The notes under the pieces were generated by a model. It was not told the origin of the DNA, did no database searches, and saw only the letters and a program-made list of their open reading frames with translations. A DNA stretch of 57,526 bases, taken from assembly GCA_035632955.1 (NCBI GenBank), contig DASQFU010000027.1, positions 1 through 57,526 of the forward strand, read 5' to 3'. The first letter of the stretch is position 1, and each line of letters opens with the position of its first letter. Positions 36,090 through 44,123 of the stretch are shown in pieces. This DNA is from DASQFU01 sp035632955. GTDB taxonomy: Bacteria; Eisenbacteria; RBG-16-71-46. The translations under genes and the position numbers were made by a program.

Positions 36090-37339
36090 GCCCGTTGTGG
36101 ATGGCATATCGGGTGATCGCGCCATGGCTCGGCGCGCTCGCGCCCGCGGCGCGCGTGTTCGCGTCGCCGGAAGAGCGCCTGCTGTGGCAGGAACGGCTCG
36201 GAGACGTGCCGGAAGCCGGTCCGGTCGATGCCTGGCTCCACGGGGCCTCGATGGGCGAAGCGCTCGCGGTCGCGCCGCTCGCGCGCGAGCTGTCGGCGCT
36301 CCAACGTGACGCGCGCTTCCATCTCACGGCGACGACGCGCGGCGGCCGGTCCCGTCTCGCCCAGCTCGCGCATCCGGCTTCACTGGCGCCGATCGACGCG
36401 CCGCAGGCGGTCGGCCGGTTCTTCGCGCGCATCCAGCCGCGCCGCCTGTTCATCGTCGAGACCGAGGTGTGGCCGCATTGGCTGCTGCGCGCCCGCGACC
36501 AGCGGGTGCCGGTCGCGTTCGTCAGCGCGCGGCTCTCGCAGCGCTCGACGCATCGGTATCAGCGGTTGGGCGGGGGCTTGCGCTCGCTGATCGAAGGCCT
36601 TGCGGGCGTGCTGTGCCAGACCGAGCGCGACCGCGAGCACTGGCTCGCCCTAGGGGCGCCGCGCGAGCGCACGGCGGTGGTCGGCAATCTCAAGGCCGAT
36701 GCGTTGCCCGCGCCGGCGGCCGACCGCGGGGCGGCGCGCGCGGCGCTACGGCTCGATCGCGACCGGCCGTTGCTCGTGCTCGGCAACCTGCGGCCGGGCG
36801 AGCCGGCGCGCGTGTGGCGCGCATGGGCCGCGCTGCCGAGAGCCGTGCGCGAGACCTGGCAGGTGGTCGCGGTGCCGCGCCATCCGCGCGCCGCGGCCGA
36901 GCTGCGGGCGGAAGCGCTGCGGGCGGGCGCCCTGGTGGCCGATGGCGGGCCGCCGCGGGATGGCGCCTGGTGCTGGGACGATCGGCTGGGGGTGTTGGCG
37001 AGCTTCTATGCCGTGAGCGACGTCGCCGTGGTCGGTGGAACGTTCGGATCCTACGGCGGCCACAATCCGCTCGAACCCGCCGCATGCGGCGCCGCCGTGC
37101 TGGTCGGCCCGCACTATCACGCTCAGGCCGAGGCGGTGGCGCGGCTGCTCGCGCGGCGTGCGATTCGCGTCGCGCGTAACGATGAAGAGCTGCGCGCCGC
37201 GCTGGCGGAGCTGTTGGCGACACCCGACCTGCGCGCCGGCATGGCCGCCGGAGCGCTCGAGACGGTCCAAGCCGTGCGCGGCGCCGCGCGCCGCGCCGTC
37301 GCCCGGCTCGTGGAATGGCGACTGTGGCCGGCCGACTGA
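36086..37339 (+). CDS. waaA: 3-deoxy-D-manno-octulosonic acid transferase
   Basis: Also called KdtA. GT30 inner-membrane enzyme that adds Kdo to lipid IVA. It has 417 residues. The N-terminal anchor MAYRVIAPWLGALAP, the catalytic-Glu region WLHGASMGEALA, FIVETEVWPHWL, VSARLSQRS, GNLKAD and the C-terminal GTFGSYGGHNPLEPAACG all match the family. ATG 36086 overlaps the previous stop. Whether it adds one or more Kdo residues cannot be told from the sequence. Confidence 0.95.
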   Translation: MSPLWMAYRVIAPWLGALAPAARVFASPEERLLWQERLGDVPEAGPVDAWLHGASMGEALAVAPLARELSALQRDARFHLTATTRGGRSRLAQLAHPASLAPIDAPQAVGRFFARIQPRRLFIVETEVWPHWLLRARDQRVPVAFVSARLSQRSTHRYQRLGGGLRSLIEGLAGVLCQTERDREHWLALGAPRERTAVVGNLKADALPAPAADRGAARAALRLDRDRPLLVLGNLRPGEPARVWRAWAALPRAVRETWQVVAVPRHPRAAAELRAEALRAGALVADGGPPRDGAWCWDDRLGVLASFYAVSDVAVVGGTFGSYGGHNPLEPAACGAAVLVGPHYHAQAEAVARLLARRAIRVARNDEELRAALAELLATPDLRAGMAAGALETVQAVRGAARRAVARLVEWRLWPAD

Positions 37340-38313
37340 CCGAGGGTCTGCGCGTCGCGGCGGCGGGTCTCTACGGCCAGGCCTGGGAGCTGCGCCGGCG
37401 CGCGTACGCCGCCGGGCTCTCGCGGCAGCACCACGTCGCAGCGCGTGTCGTGAGCATCGGCAACCTGACGGTCGGCGGCACCGGCAAAACAACTCTAGTG
37501 CTGCATCTGGCGGAGCGCGCCCGCGCGCTGGGCGTGCGCGCAGCGGTCGTGTGTCGCAACTACCGGCCTGGGCCCGGCGGTCTCGGGGACGAGGCGCGCC
37601 TCTATCACGCCCGGCTCGGGACCGAGCGCGTGTTCGCCGGCCGTCACAAGCGCACGCTCGCCGCCGCCGCCGCGCACGCGGGATTCGCGCACGTTCTGGT
37701 CGACGACGGTTTCTCGCATTGGCCGCTGGCGCGCGATCTCGACGTCGTACTGCTCGACGCGAGCGACCTCTGGGGTGGAGGCGCGCTGCTGCCGCGCGGA
37801 CGCCTGCGTGAGCCGCGCCGCGCGCTGCAGCGTGCGGGGGTCGTGGTCGTCACGCGGCTCGGCCCGACCGAAGATCCGGCGCCGTTGCTGGCCGAGGTCC
37901 AGCGCTACGCCCCCGCGGCAGAGCTTGGCGCGGCGCGACATCGCGTGGTTGCCGAGCGTCCGCACGCCCCCTCGGCGAGCGGGGGAGACGCGCCGGCGCC
38001 GCGCCGGGCCCGCGTGGTGACCGCGACCGGCAATCCCGCCGCGGTCGCGAAAAGCGCCCGTGAAGCGGGTTTCGAGGTCGTCGAGATTTCGGCATATCGC
38101 AACCATCACTGGTTCCGCCCCCACGAGACCCGCCACGAGACCGAGCAGGCGGCACGCACCGGAGCGACGCTGCTGCTGACCGCCAAGGACGCGGTGCGCT
38201 GGCCGGTCGCCCCGACCGCGGCGCCGATCCGCGTGCTCGAGGTCGCCTGGGAATGGGTGTGTGGCGGGGAGGCGGTGGAGAAACGGGTGTTTGCCGCGCC
38301 GGAGGTCGCGTGA
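37315..38313 (+). CDS. lpxK: Tetraacyldisaccharide 4'-kinase
   Basis: Phosphorylates the 4' position of the tetraacyl disaccharide to give lipid IVA. It has 332 residues. The Walker A-type loop is TVGGTGKTTLV near residue 50. Also present are VVCRNYRPGPGGLGDEARLY (the family has a similar rGYg...GDEa stretch), the Asp pair in HVLVDDGFSHWPLARDLDVV, and LLTAKDAVRWP near the C-terminus. One oddity is that the usual SRGY is CRNY. ATG 37315 overlaps waaA by 25 nt. Confidence 0.92.
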   Translation: MATVAGRLTEGLRVAAAGLYGQAWELRRRAYAAGLSRQHHVAARVVSIGNLTVGGTGKTTLVLHLAERARALGVRAAVVCRNYRPGPGGLGDEARLYHARLGTERVFAGRHKRTLAAAAAHAGFAHVLVDDGFSHWPLARDLDVVLLDASDLWGGGALLPRGRLREPRRALQRAGVVVVTRLGPTEDPAPLLAEVQRYAPAAELGAARHRVVAERPHAPSASGGDAPAPRRARVVTATGNPAAVAKSAREAGFEVVEISAYRNHHWFRPHETRHETEQAARTGATLLLTAKDAVRWPVAPTAAPIRVLEVAWEWVCGGEAVEKRVFAAPEVA

Positions 38314-39917
38314 GGGACCCCGACACCGACGTCCTGATCCTCGGCAGCGGCATCGGCGGGCTCTCGCTGGCGCTCGCCGTCGCGCGCTTCGCGCAGGTCG
38401 TGATCCTGACCAAGAAGGAAGACAGCGAGTCGAACACCAATTACGCGCAAGGAGGCATCGCGGCGGTGTTCGACGCCCGGGACTCGTTCCAGAACCACGC
38501 ACGCGACACGCTGCGCTCGGGGGCGGGGCTGTGCGACCCCGACGTCGTGCGCCAGGTCGTGCGCGAGGCGCCGGAGCGCGTCGCGGAGCTCGCAGCGCTC
38601 GGGGTCGGGTTCAACCGGACGGCGCGCGGCTTCGCGCTCGGCCGCGAAGGCGGCCACTCGCGCCGGCGCATCGTCCACGCCAGCGACTTCACCGGGCGCG
38701 CGATCGAGCGCGCCCTGATCGCACAGGTGCGGGAGCATCCGCGCATCCGGCTGTTCGAGAACCGGCTCGCCGTCGACCTGCTGCTCGACTCGCGGCTGCG
38801 GACGCGGCGGCGCGGCGGTCGCGACACGTGCTGGGGCGTGTACGCGTTCGATGGCGAGCGCGGCGTGATCACGCCGTTCACCGCGCGCGCGACCGTGCTC
38901 GCGACCGGCGGCTGCGGCAAGGTCTATCTCTACACCAGCAACCCCGACGTCGCGACCGGCGACGGGCTCGCGATGGCGTACCGGGCTGGCGCGCCGCTCG
39001 CGAACCTCGAGTTCATGCAGTTCCATCCCACCTGCCTCTACCATCCGCGCGCCAAGTCGTTCCTGCTGAGCGAGGCGCTGCGAGGGGAAGGCGCCGTGCT
39101 GCGGACGCTGGACGGAGCGCGTTTCATGTCGCGGTACCATTCCGACGCCGAGCTGGCGCCGCGCGACGTCGTGGCGCGCGCCATCGACCGCGAGCTCAAG
39201 CGGCGCGGCGAGCCGCACGTGCTGCTCGACATCACCCACCGGCCCGCGCGCCGCGTGCGTGAGCGGTTCCCGAACATCGGGCAGGCACTGGCGCGGTTCG
39301 GCATCGATCTCACCCGCGAGCCGATTCCGGTCGTGCCGGCGGCGCACTACATGTGCGGCGGCGTGCAGGCGACGCTCGCCGGCCGCACCGCGATCCGCGG
39401 CCTGCTCGCGATCGGCGAGGTCGCGTGCACCGGGCTGCACGGCGCCAACCGGCTCGCCAGCAACTCGCTGCTCGAAGCGCTGGTCGGCGCGCATCACGCC
39501 GCGCGCGCTCTGGAGCGGGCGCTGCGGCGGCCGGTGGCGGTGCCGCGGCCCACGCCGTGGAGCGCCCGCGGCACGCGCCCGCCGCTCGAGACGGTGGTGT
39601 TCGACCACAACTGGGATGCGGTCCGGCGCGTGATGTGGGATCTGGTCGGTATTGTGCGCAGCGACCAGCGTCTCGCGTTCGCGGCGCGCAGGCTGGCGCT
39701 GTTGCGCGACGAGATCCAGCACGACTACGAGCGGCTGCGACTGTCGGCGGACCTGATCGAGCTGCGCAACATCGCGCTGGTCGGCAGCCTGATCGTGCGT
39801 TGCGCGCAGCTCCGGCGCGAAAGTCGCGGGCTCCACTACAACCTCGATCACCCTCGGCCGGTCCGCAAGTATGCGGGCCGGTCCACGATCGTGCGGTCGG
39901 CCGTGCGCCCCGCTTGA
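38310..39917 (+). CDS. nadB: L-aspartate oxidase
   Basis: FAD enzyme that oxidises aspartate to iminoaspartate, the first step of de novo NAD synthesis. It has 535 residues. It shows the FAD loop LILGSGIGGLSLALAVA, NTNYAQGGIAAVF, HSRRRIVHASDFTG, EFMQFHPTCLYHP, the substrate loop LLSEALRGEGA and GEVACTGLHGANRLASNSLLE. The Arg in the last stretches and the EFMQFHPT segment distinguish it from succinate dehydrogenase. No nadA or nadC is in the window. GTG 38310 overlaps the lpxK stop, so an NAD gene ends the lipid A run. Confidence 0.94.
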   Translation: MRDPDTDVLILGSGIGGLSLALAVARFAQVVILTKKEDSESNTNYAQGGIAAVFDARDSFQNHARDTLRSGAGLCDPDVVRQVVREAPERVAELAALGVGFNRTARGFALGREGGHSRRRIVHASDFTGRAIERALIAQVREHPRIRLFENRLAVDLLLDSRLRTRRRGGRDTCWGVYAFDGERGVITPFTARATVLATGGCGKVYLYTSNPDVATGDGLAMAYRAGAPLANLEFMQFHPTCLYHPRAKSFLLSEALRGEGAVLRTLDGARFMSRYHSDAELAPRDVVARAIDRELKRRGEPHVLLDITHRPARRVRERFPNIGQALARFGIDLTREPIPVVPAAHYMCGGVQATLAGRTAIRGLLAIGEVACTGLHGANRLASNSLLEALVGAHHAARALERALRRPVAVPRPTPWSARGTRPPLETVVFDHNWDAVRRVMWDLVGIVRSDQRLAFAARRLALLRDEIQHDYERLRLSADLIELRNIALVGSLIVRCAQLRRESRGLHYNLDHPRPVRKYAGRSTIVRSAVRPA

Positions 39918-39942
39918 GCGGCGCAGCGACGGGCTCTATAGT
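39914..39942 (+). promoter_or_regulatory. Sigma-70-type promoter upstream of the Minf_1886-family gene
   Basis: TTGAGC (39914-39919), a 17-nt spacer and TATAGT (39937-39942). The -35 overlaps the nadB stop. The next ATG is 28 nt after the -10. It likely starts the Minf_1886 - msbA-like - GT9 transcription unit. Confidence 0.55.
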
Positions 39943-39970
39943 TGCCGGCAGCCCGCTCGCCGGGCGACCC

Positions 39971-40432
39971 ATGAACCCTTCCGACACCCCATTCTGGGTG
40001 AGCGTGGACGCGATCCGCGCCACCAATCCCGCATTCCGCCGCGAGGCGTATGGCTTCGTCATGGCCGTACTCAGCGTCACGGTTCAGGAGCTGCCGGCGG
40101 AGCGCGTCCACGATCCGGAGCGCCGCCATCTCAGCGGACGCGAGCTGCTCGAGGGCATCCTGCGGGTGGCGCGCGAGGAGTTCGGCCAGATGGCGCCGAC
40201 CGTGTTCCGGGAGTGGGGCGTGGGGCGCGGGGAGGACTGGGGCGCGATCGTGTTCCAACTGGTCGAAGCCGGCCAGCTGAGCGCGCGCCCCGAAGACCGC
40301 CTGGAGGACTTCGGCGGCGGTCCGGATCTGATGAGCGCGCTCATCGACGGCCTCGAATGGAGCGCGCTCCAGCCGCCGCGTCCCGCGAGCCGGTCGCCGG
40401 AGCCGCCGGGCGGCCCGACCGCTCCCGCCTGA
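39971..40432 (+). CDS. Minf_1886-family uncharacterised protein
   Basis: 153 residues, function unknown. It matches the small family I know from Planctomycetes and Verrucomicrobia: RREAYGFVMAVLSVTVQEL near residue 25, LSGRELLEGILRVAREEFG near 57, REWGVGRGEDWGAIVFQLVEAG near 83, and an EDFGGGPD end. The last about 25 residues are Pro-rich. No signal peptide or membrane segment is visible, so it is probably cytoplasmic. ATG 39971 is 28 nt after a promoter -10. It lies ahead of an exporter gene, but no functional link is established. Confidence 0.75.
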   Translation: MNPSDTPFWVSVDAIRATNPAFRREAYGFVMAVLSVTVQELPAERVHDPERRHLSGRELLEGILRVAREEFGQMAPTVFREWGVGRGEDWGAIVFQLVEAGQLSARPEDRLEDFGGGPDLMSALIDGLEWSALQPPRPASRSPEPPGGPTAPA

Positions 40433-40546
40433 CATGTGCCGGGAAGCCGGCCTGCGCCGAGCGCGCTCTGGCTCCAGCCCGATCCGAAGCCGCGTCACCG
40501 CGCAGCCGTTCGAGCGCCCGACGCGCCTCCGGCGCCGGCGTCGCCG

Positions 40547-42424
40547 ATGAGGGTCTATCTGCGGCTGCTCGGCTACCTGCGGCCCTATCGCGGGCGGCTG
40601 GCGCTGGCGCTGCTGTGCATGACGGTGTACGCGCTCTCGACCGCCGTGTCGCTCGGCATGATCTCGCCCTTCATGCAGGTGCTGTTCGAGCGCACCGGCC
40701 GCGAGCCCGTCGGCACGCTCGCCCTTCCCGGCCAGGCGCAGCCGGGACGCACGCTGGAGGTCGCGCGCGAGCCGCTGCGCGCGGACAACCTCGTCCGCTG
40801 GCCGGCGGTGTTGCGCGCGCGCGCCGAGCGCTCGCTGATCACGGCGCGGCCGTTGGTCGCGTTGGAGCGCATCTGCCTGTTCATTCTCGCGGTGATGTTG
40901 ATCAAGAACCTGGCCGACTACCTGCAGGCGTTCCTGATGGTGTCGGTCGAGCAGGCGGCGATCGGCGACTTGCGCAGCCAGCTCGTCGCCCGCCTGCAGG
41001 AGCAGTCGCTGTCGTTTTACCACGGGCGCCGGACCGGAACGCTGATCTCGCGGATCACCAACGACGTCGAGTACCTGCGCGCAGCGCTGGCCTCGGGGAT
41101 CAGCAATCTGGTGAAGGACGGCCTGACGCTGATCGGCGCCCTGGCGTGGGTGTTCTATGCGAGCTGGAAGCTGGCGCTCCTGTCCCTGATCGTGCTGCCG
41201 CCGGTGGCGCTGGCGCTGGTGACGATCGGACGCAAGATGCGCAAGCGCTCGGGGCTCGCGCAGGAGCGGATGGGAGACATGACGGCGATCCTCCAGGAAA
41301 TGATCTCCGGCGTGCGCGTCGTCAAGGCGTTCGGGATGGAGCGCTTCGAGCAGGGCAAATTCGACCACGCGAATCACGCGTTCTACCGGGCGTTCGTGCG
41401 CCTGCGCCGCGTGTCCGCCGCGGCCCGGCCGGTCAGTGAGGTCGCGATCGTCGTGGTCGCGGTCGCGATGCTGTGGTTCGGCGGGCGCGAGATCTTCGTC
41501 CACGAGTCGCTGGCTCCGCACCAGTTCCTGCTGTTCGTGACCGCGCTGCTGACGACCATCTCGCCGCTCAAGAGCCTGTCCGAGGTCAATGCCAACCTGC
41601 AGCAGGGCATCGCCGCAGCCTACCGCCTGTTCGGCATCCTCGACCTCACTTCCGACGTCACGGACCGGCCGGGGGCGACGGCGTTGCCACTGTTCCGCGA
41701 CCGCATCCGCTACGAACGGGTGTCGTTCGGCTACGACGCCGGCCGGCCGGTGCTGGAAGACGTTTCGTTCGACGTGCAGCACGGAGAGATCGTCGCGCTG
41801 GTGGGATCGAGCGGCGCAGGGAAGAGCACGACCATGGACCTGCTGCCGCGCTTCTACGACGCGACGGCCGGCCGGATCACGATCGACGGCCACGACGTCG
41901 GCACCGTGACGCTGGCCTCGCTGCGCGCGCAGCTCGGCATCGTGACCCAGGAGACGATCCTGTTCCACGACACGGTGCGCAGCAACATCGCATACGGGCT
42001 CGCGGACGCGGACGACGGCGACGTGCGCGCGGCCGCCGAAGCCGCGCACGCGCACGACTTCATCGTGCGCCTGCCGCAGGGCTACGAGACCGTGATCGGG
42101 GAGCGGGGCGTCAAGCTCTCGGGCGGCGAGCGCCAGCGGCTCGCGATCGCGCGCGCGCTGCTCAAGAACCCGCCGATCCTCCTGCTCGACGAGGCGACCT
42201 CGGCGCTGGACGCCGAGAGCGAACGTCTGGTGCAGGGCGCCCTGGAGCGGCTGATGCGCGATCGCACCGTGCTCGTGATCGCGCACCGGCTCTCGACGGT
42301 ACAGCACGCGCACCGGATCGTGGTGCTGGAGCAGGGACGGGTGGCGGCGATCGGCACGCATCGCGAGCTGCTCGACCAGGACGGATTGTACCGCCGGCTC
42401 TACGACTTGCAGTTCGTCGCCTGA
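40547..42424 (+). CDS. MsbA-like lipid A/lipid ABC exporter (fused membrane and ATPase domains)
   Basis: Inner-membrane flippase candidate for lipid A-core, 625 residues. Six membrane helices lie in about 15-335, with the EAA-like coupling segment AILQEMISGVRVVKAFGME. The ATPase domain has Walker A GSSGAGKST near residue 424, signature LSGGERQRLAIARAL and Walker B ILLLDEATSALD. The periplasmic loop between helices 1 and 2 is enlarged (about residues 47-105, Pro/Arg-rich). ATG 40547 gives a standard N-terminus; GTG 40436 would add a 37-residue Pro/Ala-rich tail. Nearby lipid A and heptose genes support an LPS role, but the substrate is inferred. Confidence 0.85.
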   Translation: MRVYLRLLGYLRPYRGRLALALLCMTVYALSTAVSLGMISPFMQVLFERTGREPVGTLALPGQAQPGRTLEVAREPLRADNLVRWPAVLRARAERSLITARPLVALERICLFILAVMLIKNLADYLQAFLMVSVEQAAIGDLRSQLVARLQEQSLSFYHGRRTGTLISRITNDVEYLRAALASGISNLVKDGLTLIGALAWVFYASWKLALLSLIVLPPVALALVTIGRKMRKRSGLAQERMGDMTAILQEMISGVRVVKAFGMERFEQGKFDHANHAFYRAFVRLRRVSAAARPVSEVAIVVVAVAMLWFGGREIFVHESLAPHQFLLFVTALLTTISPLKSLSEVNANLQQGIAAAYRLFGILDLTSDVTDRPGATALPLFRDRIRYERVSFGYDAGRPVLEDVSFDVQHGEIVALVGSSGAGKSTTMDLLPRFYDATAGRITIDGHDVGTVTLASLRAQLGIVTQETILFHDTVRSNIAYGLADADDGDVRAAAEAAHAHDFIVRLPQGYETVIGERGVKLSGGERQRLAIARALLKNPPILLLDEATSALDAESERLVQGALERLMRDRTVLVIAHRLSTVQHAHRIVVLEQGRVAAIGTHRELLDQDGLYRRLYDLQFVA

Positions 42425-42426
42425 CC

Positions 42427-43470
42427 ATGGCGCGCCGCAAGCGGGCGGTGCCGGCCGGCGGGTTCCGCAACATCGTCGTGCTGCGGCTCTCTTCCCTCGG
42501 CGACGTGGTGCTGACCCTGCCCGCGGTTCACGCCTTGCGGCGCGCGTTTCCCGTCGCCCGGATCACCTACTGGGTCAAGGAGGAGTTCGCCGACCTGGTG
42601 CGCTTCGATCCCGCGCTCGACCACGCGCGGGTGCTCGAGCGCGACGCGCGCCGGATCGAGGATCTGGTGTCGATGAGCGCCGAGCTCGAAGACACGGACC
42701 TGATCGTCGATCTTCACGCCAACCCGCGGACCTGGGTGCTGACCTTCCGTCAGCGCGCTCCGATCCTGCGCACGCCGTCGTTCCGGCTCCGCCGCGCGAG
42801 CCTGGTGCACGCGCGCTGGCTCCGGCCGCAACCGCCGCCCTCGGCGCTGGAGCGCCATGCGCAGGCACTCGCGCGCGTCGGCGTCGCGGTCGAGGGCCTG
42901 CCTCACGTCCACGCCGGTGACGCCGCCGAGACCTGGGCCGAGCAGTGGCTCGCCGACTGGACGCGGGACGCCGCGCCGATCGCGCTCCTGCCCGGAGCGC
43001 GGCACTTCACCAAGCGCTGGCCGGAAGGACACTGGGCGGAGCTTCACGATCGGCTGCGCCGCCGCGGTCATCCGTTGCTCTATTTCTCGCTCCTCACGGA
43101 GCGCAAGGCGCTCGGCGCTCTGGTCGAGCGCGCGGAACGGGATGCGGGCGTGCGCTGGTCGACCGAGACGCTGTCGCGCATGGCGGCCCTGCTGTCGCGC
43201 TGCGCCGCGGCGGTCTCCTCTGACAGCGGGCTCATGCATCTCGCGGCCGCGCGCGGCTTGCGCGTCGTGGCGATGTTCGGGAGCACGGCCCCGGAGCTGG
43301 GCTTTGCCCCGGCGGGTGCGGGACACGTCGTGCTGTGCCGGCACGAGCCCTGCCAACCTTGTACACTTCACGGGCGCCCGTCGTGCCCGAAACGGCACTT
43401 TCGCTGCATGATCGAGCTCCGGCCCGATCAGGTCGAGCACGCGCTCGTCGAGGTGCTGACCGGGCGCTGA
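42427..43470 (+). CDS. GT9-family glycosyltransferase (LPS heptosyltransferase type)
   Basis: 347 residues, cytoplasmic face of the inner membrane. NIVVLRLSSLGDVVLTLPAVHALR at the N-terminus is the acceptor-side motif of WaaC/WaaF proteins. IALLPGARHFTKRWPEGHWAEL, VSSDSGLMHLAAARGLRVVAMFG and the late Cys-rich segment (CRHEPCQPC, then a Cys pair) mark the ADP-heptose-binding half. Whether it is heptosyltransferase I, II or another GT9 enzyme cannot be told. Its last about 15 codons are repeated at 45987-46036, which marks a duplication breakpoint. Confidence 0.87.
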   Translation: MARRKRAVPAGGFRNIVVLRLSSLGDVVLTLPAVHALRRAFPVARITYWVKEEFADLVRFDPALDHARVLERDARRIEDLVSMSAELEDTDLIVDLHANPRTWVLTFRQRAPILRTPSFRLRRASLVHARWLRPQPPPSALERHAQALARVGVAVEGLPHVHAGDAAETWAEQWLADWTRDAAPIALLPGARHFTKRWPEGHWAELHDRLRRRGHPLLYFSLLTERKALGALVERAERDAGVRWSTETLSRMAALLSRCAAAVSSDSGLMHLAAARGLRVVAMFGSTAPELGFAPAGAGHVVLCRHEPCQPCTLHGRPSCPKRHFRCMIELRPDQVEHALVEVLTGR

Positions 43471-43487
43471 AGGAGGGCGCATGCCGA
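43421..43487 (+). repeat. Direct repeat, left copy: GT9 gene tail plus start of the lipoprotein gene
   Basis: The stretch from the last codons of the GT9 gene through its stop, the SD AGGAGGG and ATGCCGAG is repeated almost exactly at 45987-46055, 2566 nt downstream. The right copy follows the C25-like gene, where no GT9 gene exists. It is therefore a duplicated fragment and marks one edge of the duplication. Confidence 0.85.
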
Positions 43488-44058
43488 GGCGATTCCCGCG
43501 TGGCGCGACACGGCCGCGCTGAGCTTTCGTCCGCCGCGGATCGGCAAACCGGTCACCGTCAGCCTCCGCGAGTCGCGCATGCTGCGGGCGCGGCAGCACG
43601 GGATAGTTCTCGGCTTCGGTCCCATGTCGATCCATTTCCTGCCGCGAGGCAAACGCGCCGCCGGGTCCGTGCCGTTTCGCAGCCTGAGCTGGATCGCCGA
43701 CTCGTCGGGCACCCGGATCTCGGGCAGTGCGATGTCAGAGGCCCGCGATCGGGTGCCGGTGCAGGCCGTTGCCCTGATCGAGCAGGATCGGGCGCTTCAC
43801 CGTGTCGACCTTCTGGACGAACGGATCGAGGCGGTCGAGCTCGGAGGTCCGAAATGGGGGCTTCCGCACCGCAGGTCTCCTCGTCGGGTTCGCGGCCGAC
43901 GCGACGATCTTGTTCCTGGCGTCCGCGCGCGGTCGTCGCAATGGACCTCGTGCGAGCCGACCTATACCGGTCCGAACTTCGCGCGCTCCATCCCGATCCG
44001 CGCCCCGAGGGACTCCGTCTACGTCGCGCCGTGGGCGCGCGCGGCACTCGTTCAATGA
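43481..44058 (+). pseudogene. Decayed copy of the lipoprotein gene at 46047-46877
   Basis: After ATGCCGAG the sequence jumps to the equivalent of residue about 89 of the intact paralogue (AWRDTAALSFRPPRIG). About 255 nt encoding the signal peptide and N-terminal third are gone, and the remaining ATG is out of frame (it reads 13 codons). The rest aligns to the end: LGFGPMSIHFLPRGKR, SLSWIADSSG, CEPTYTG, with the same stop region. A one-base insertion near 43858 (7 nt where the intact copy has 6) and a one-base deletion near 43930 cancel each other, scrambling about 25 residues of the glycine-rich hydrophobic helix. A frame of 159 codons from ATG 43579 stays open but would lack an export signal. 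Confidence 0.85.
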
Positions 44059-44083
44059 CCGAGCGGCTGCGATGGGGTAGACT
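44055..44083 (+). promoter_or_regulatory. Possible promoter for the C25-like gene
   Basis: ATGACC (44055-44060), a 17-nt spacer and TAGACT (44078-44083), 4 of 6 matches at each box. It overlaps the end of the decayed lipoprotein copy and is 40 nt ahead of ATG 44124. This is weaker than the other promoters listed. Confidence 0.35.
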
Positions 44084-44123
44084 TCGCGGAGCCGACCGTG
44101 CGCCGCAACCGAGGCGAGTCAAC

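Noticed and set aside
43579..44058. The decayed lipoprotein copy as a functional 159-residue gene
   Set aside because: Its signal peptide and N-terminal third are deleted, there is no ribosome site at ATG 43579, and the hydrophobic helix is scrambled by offset indels.
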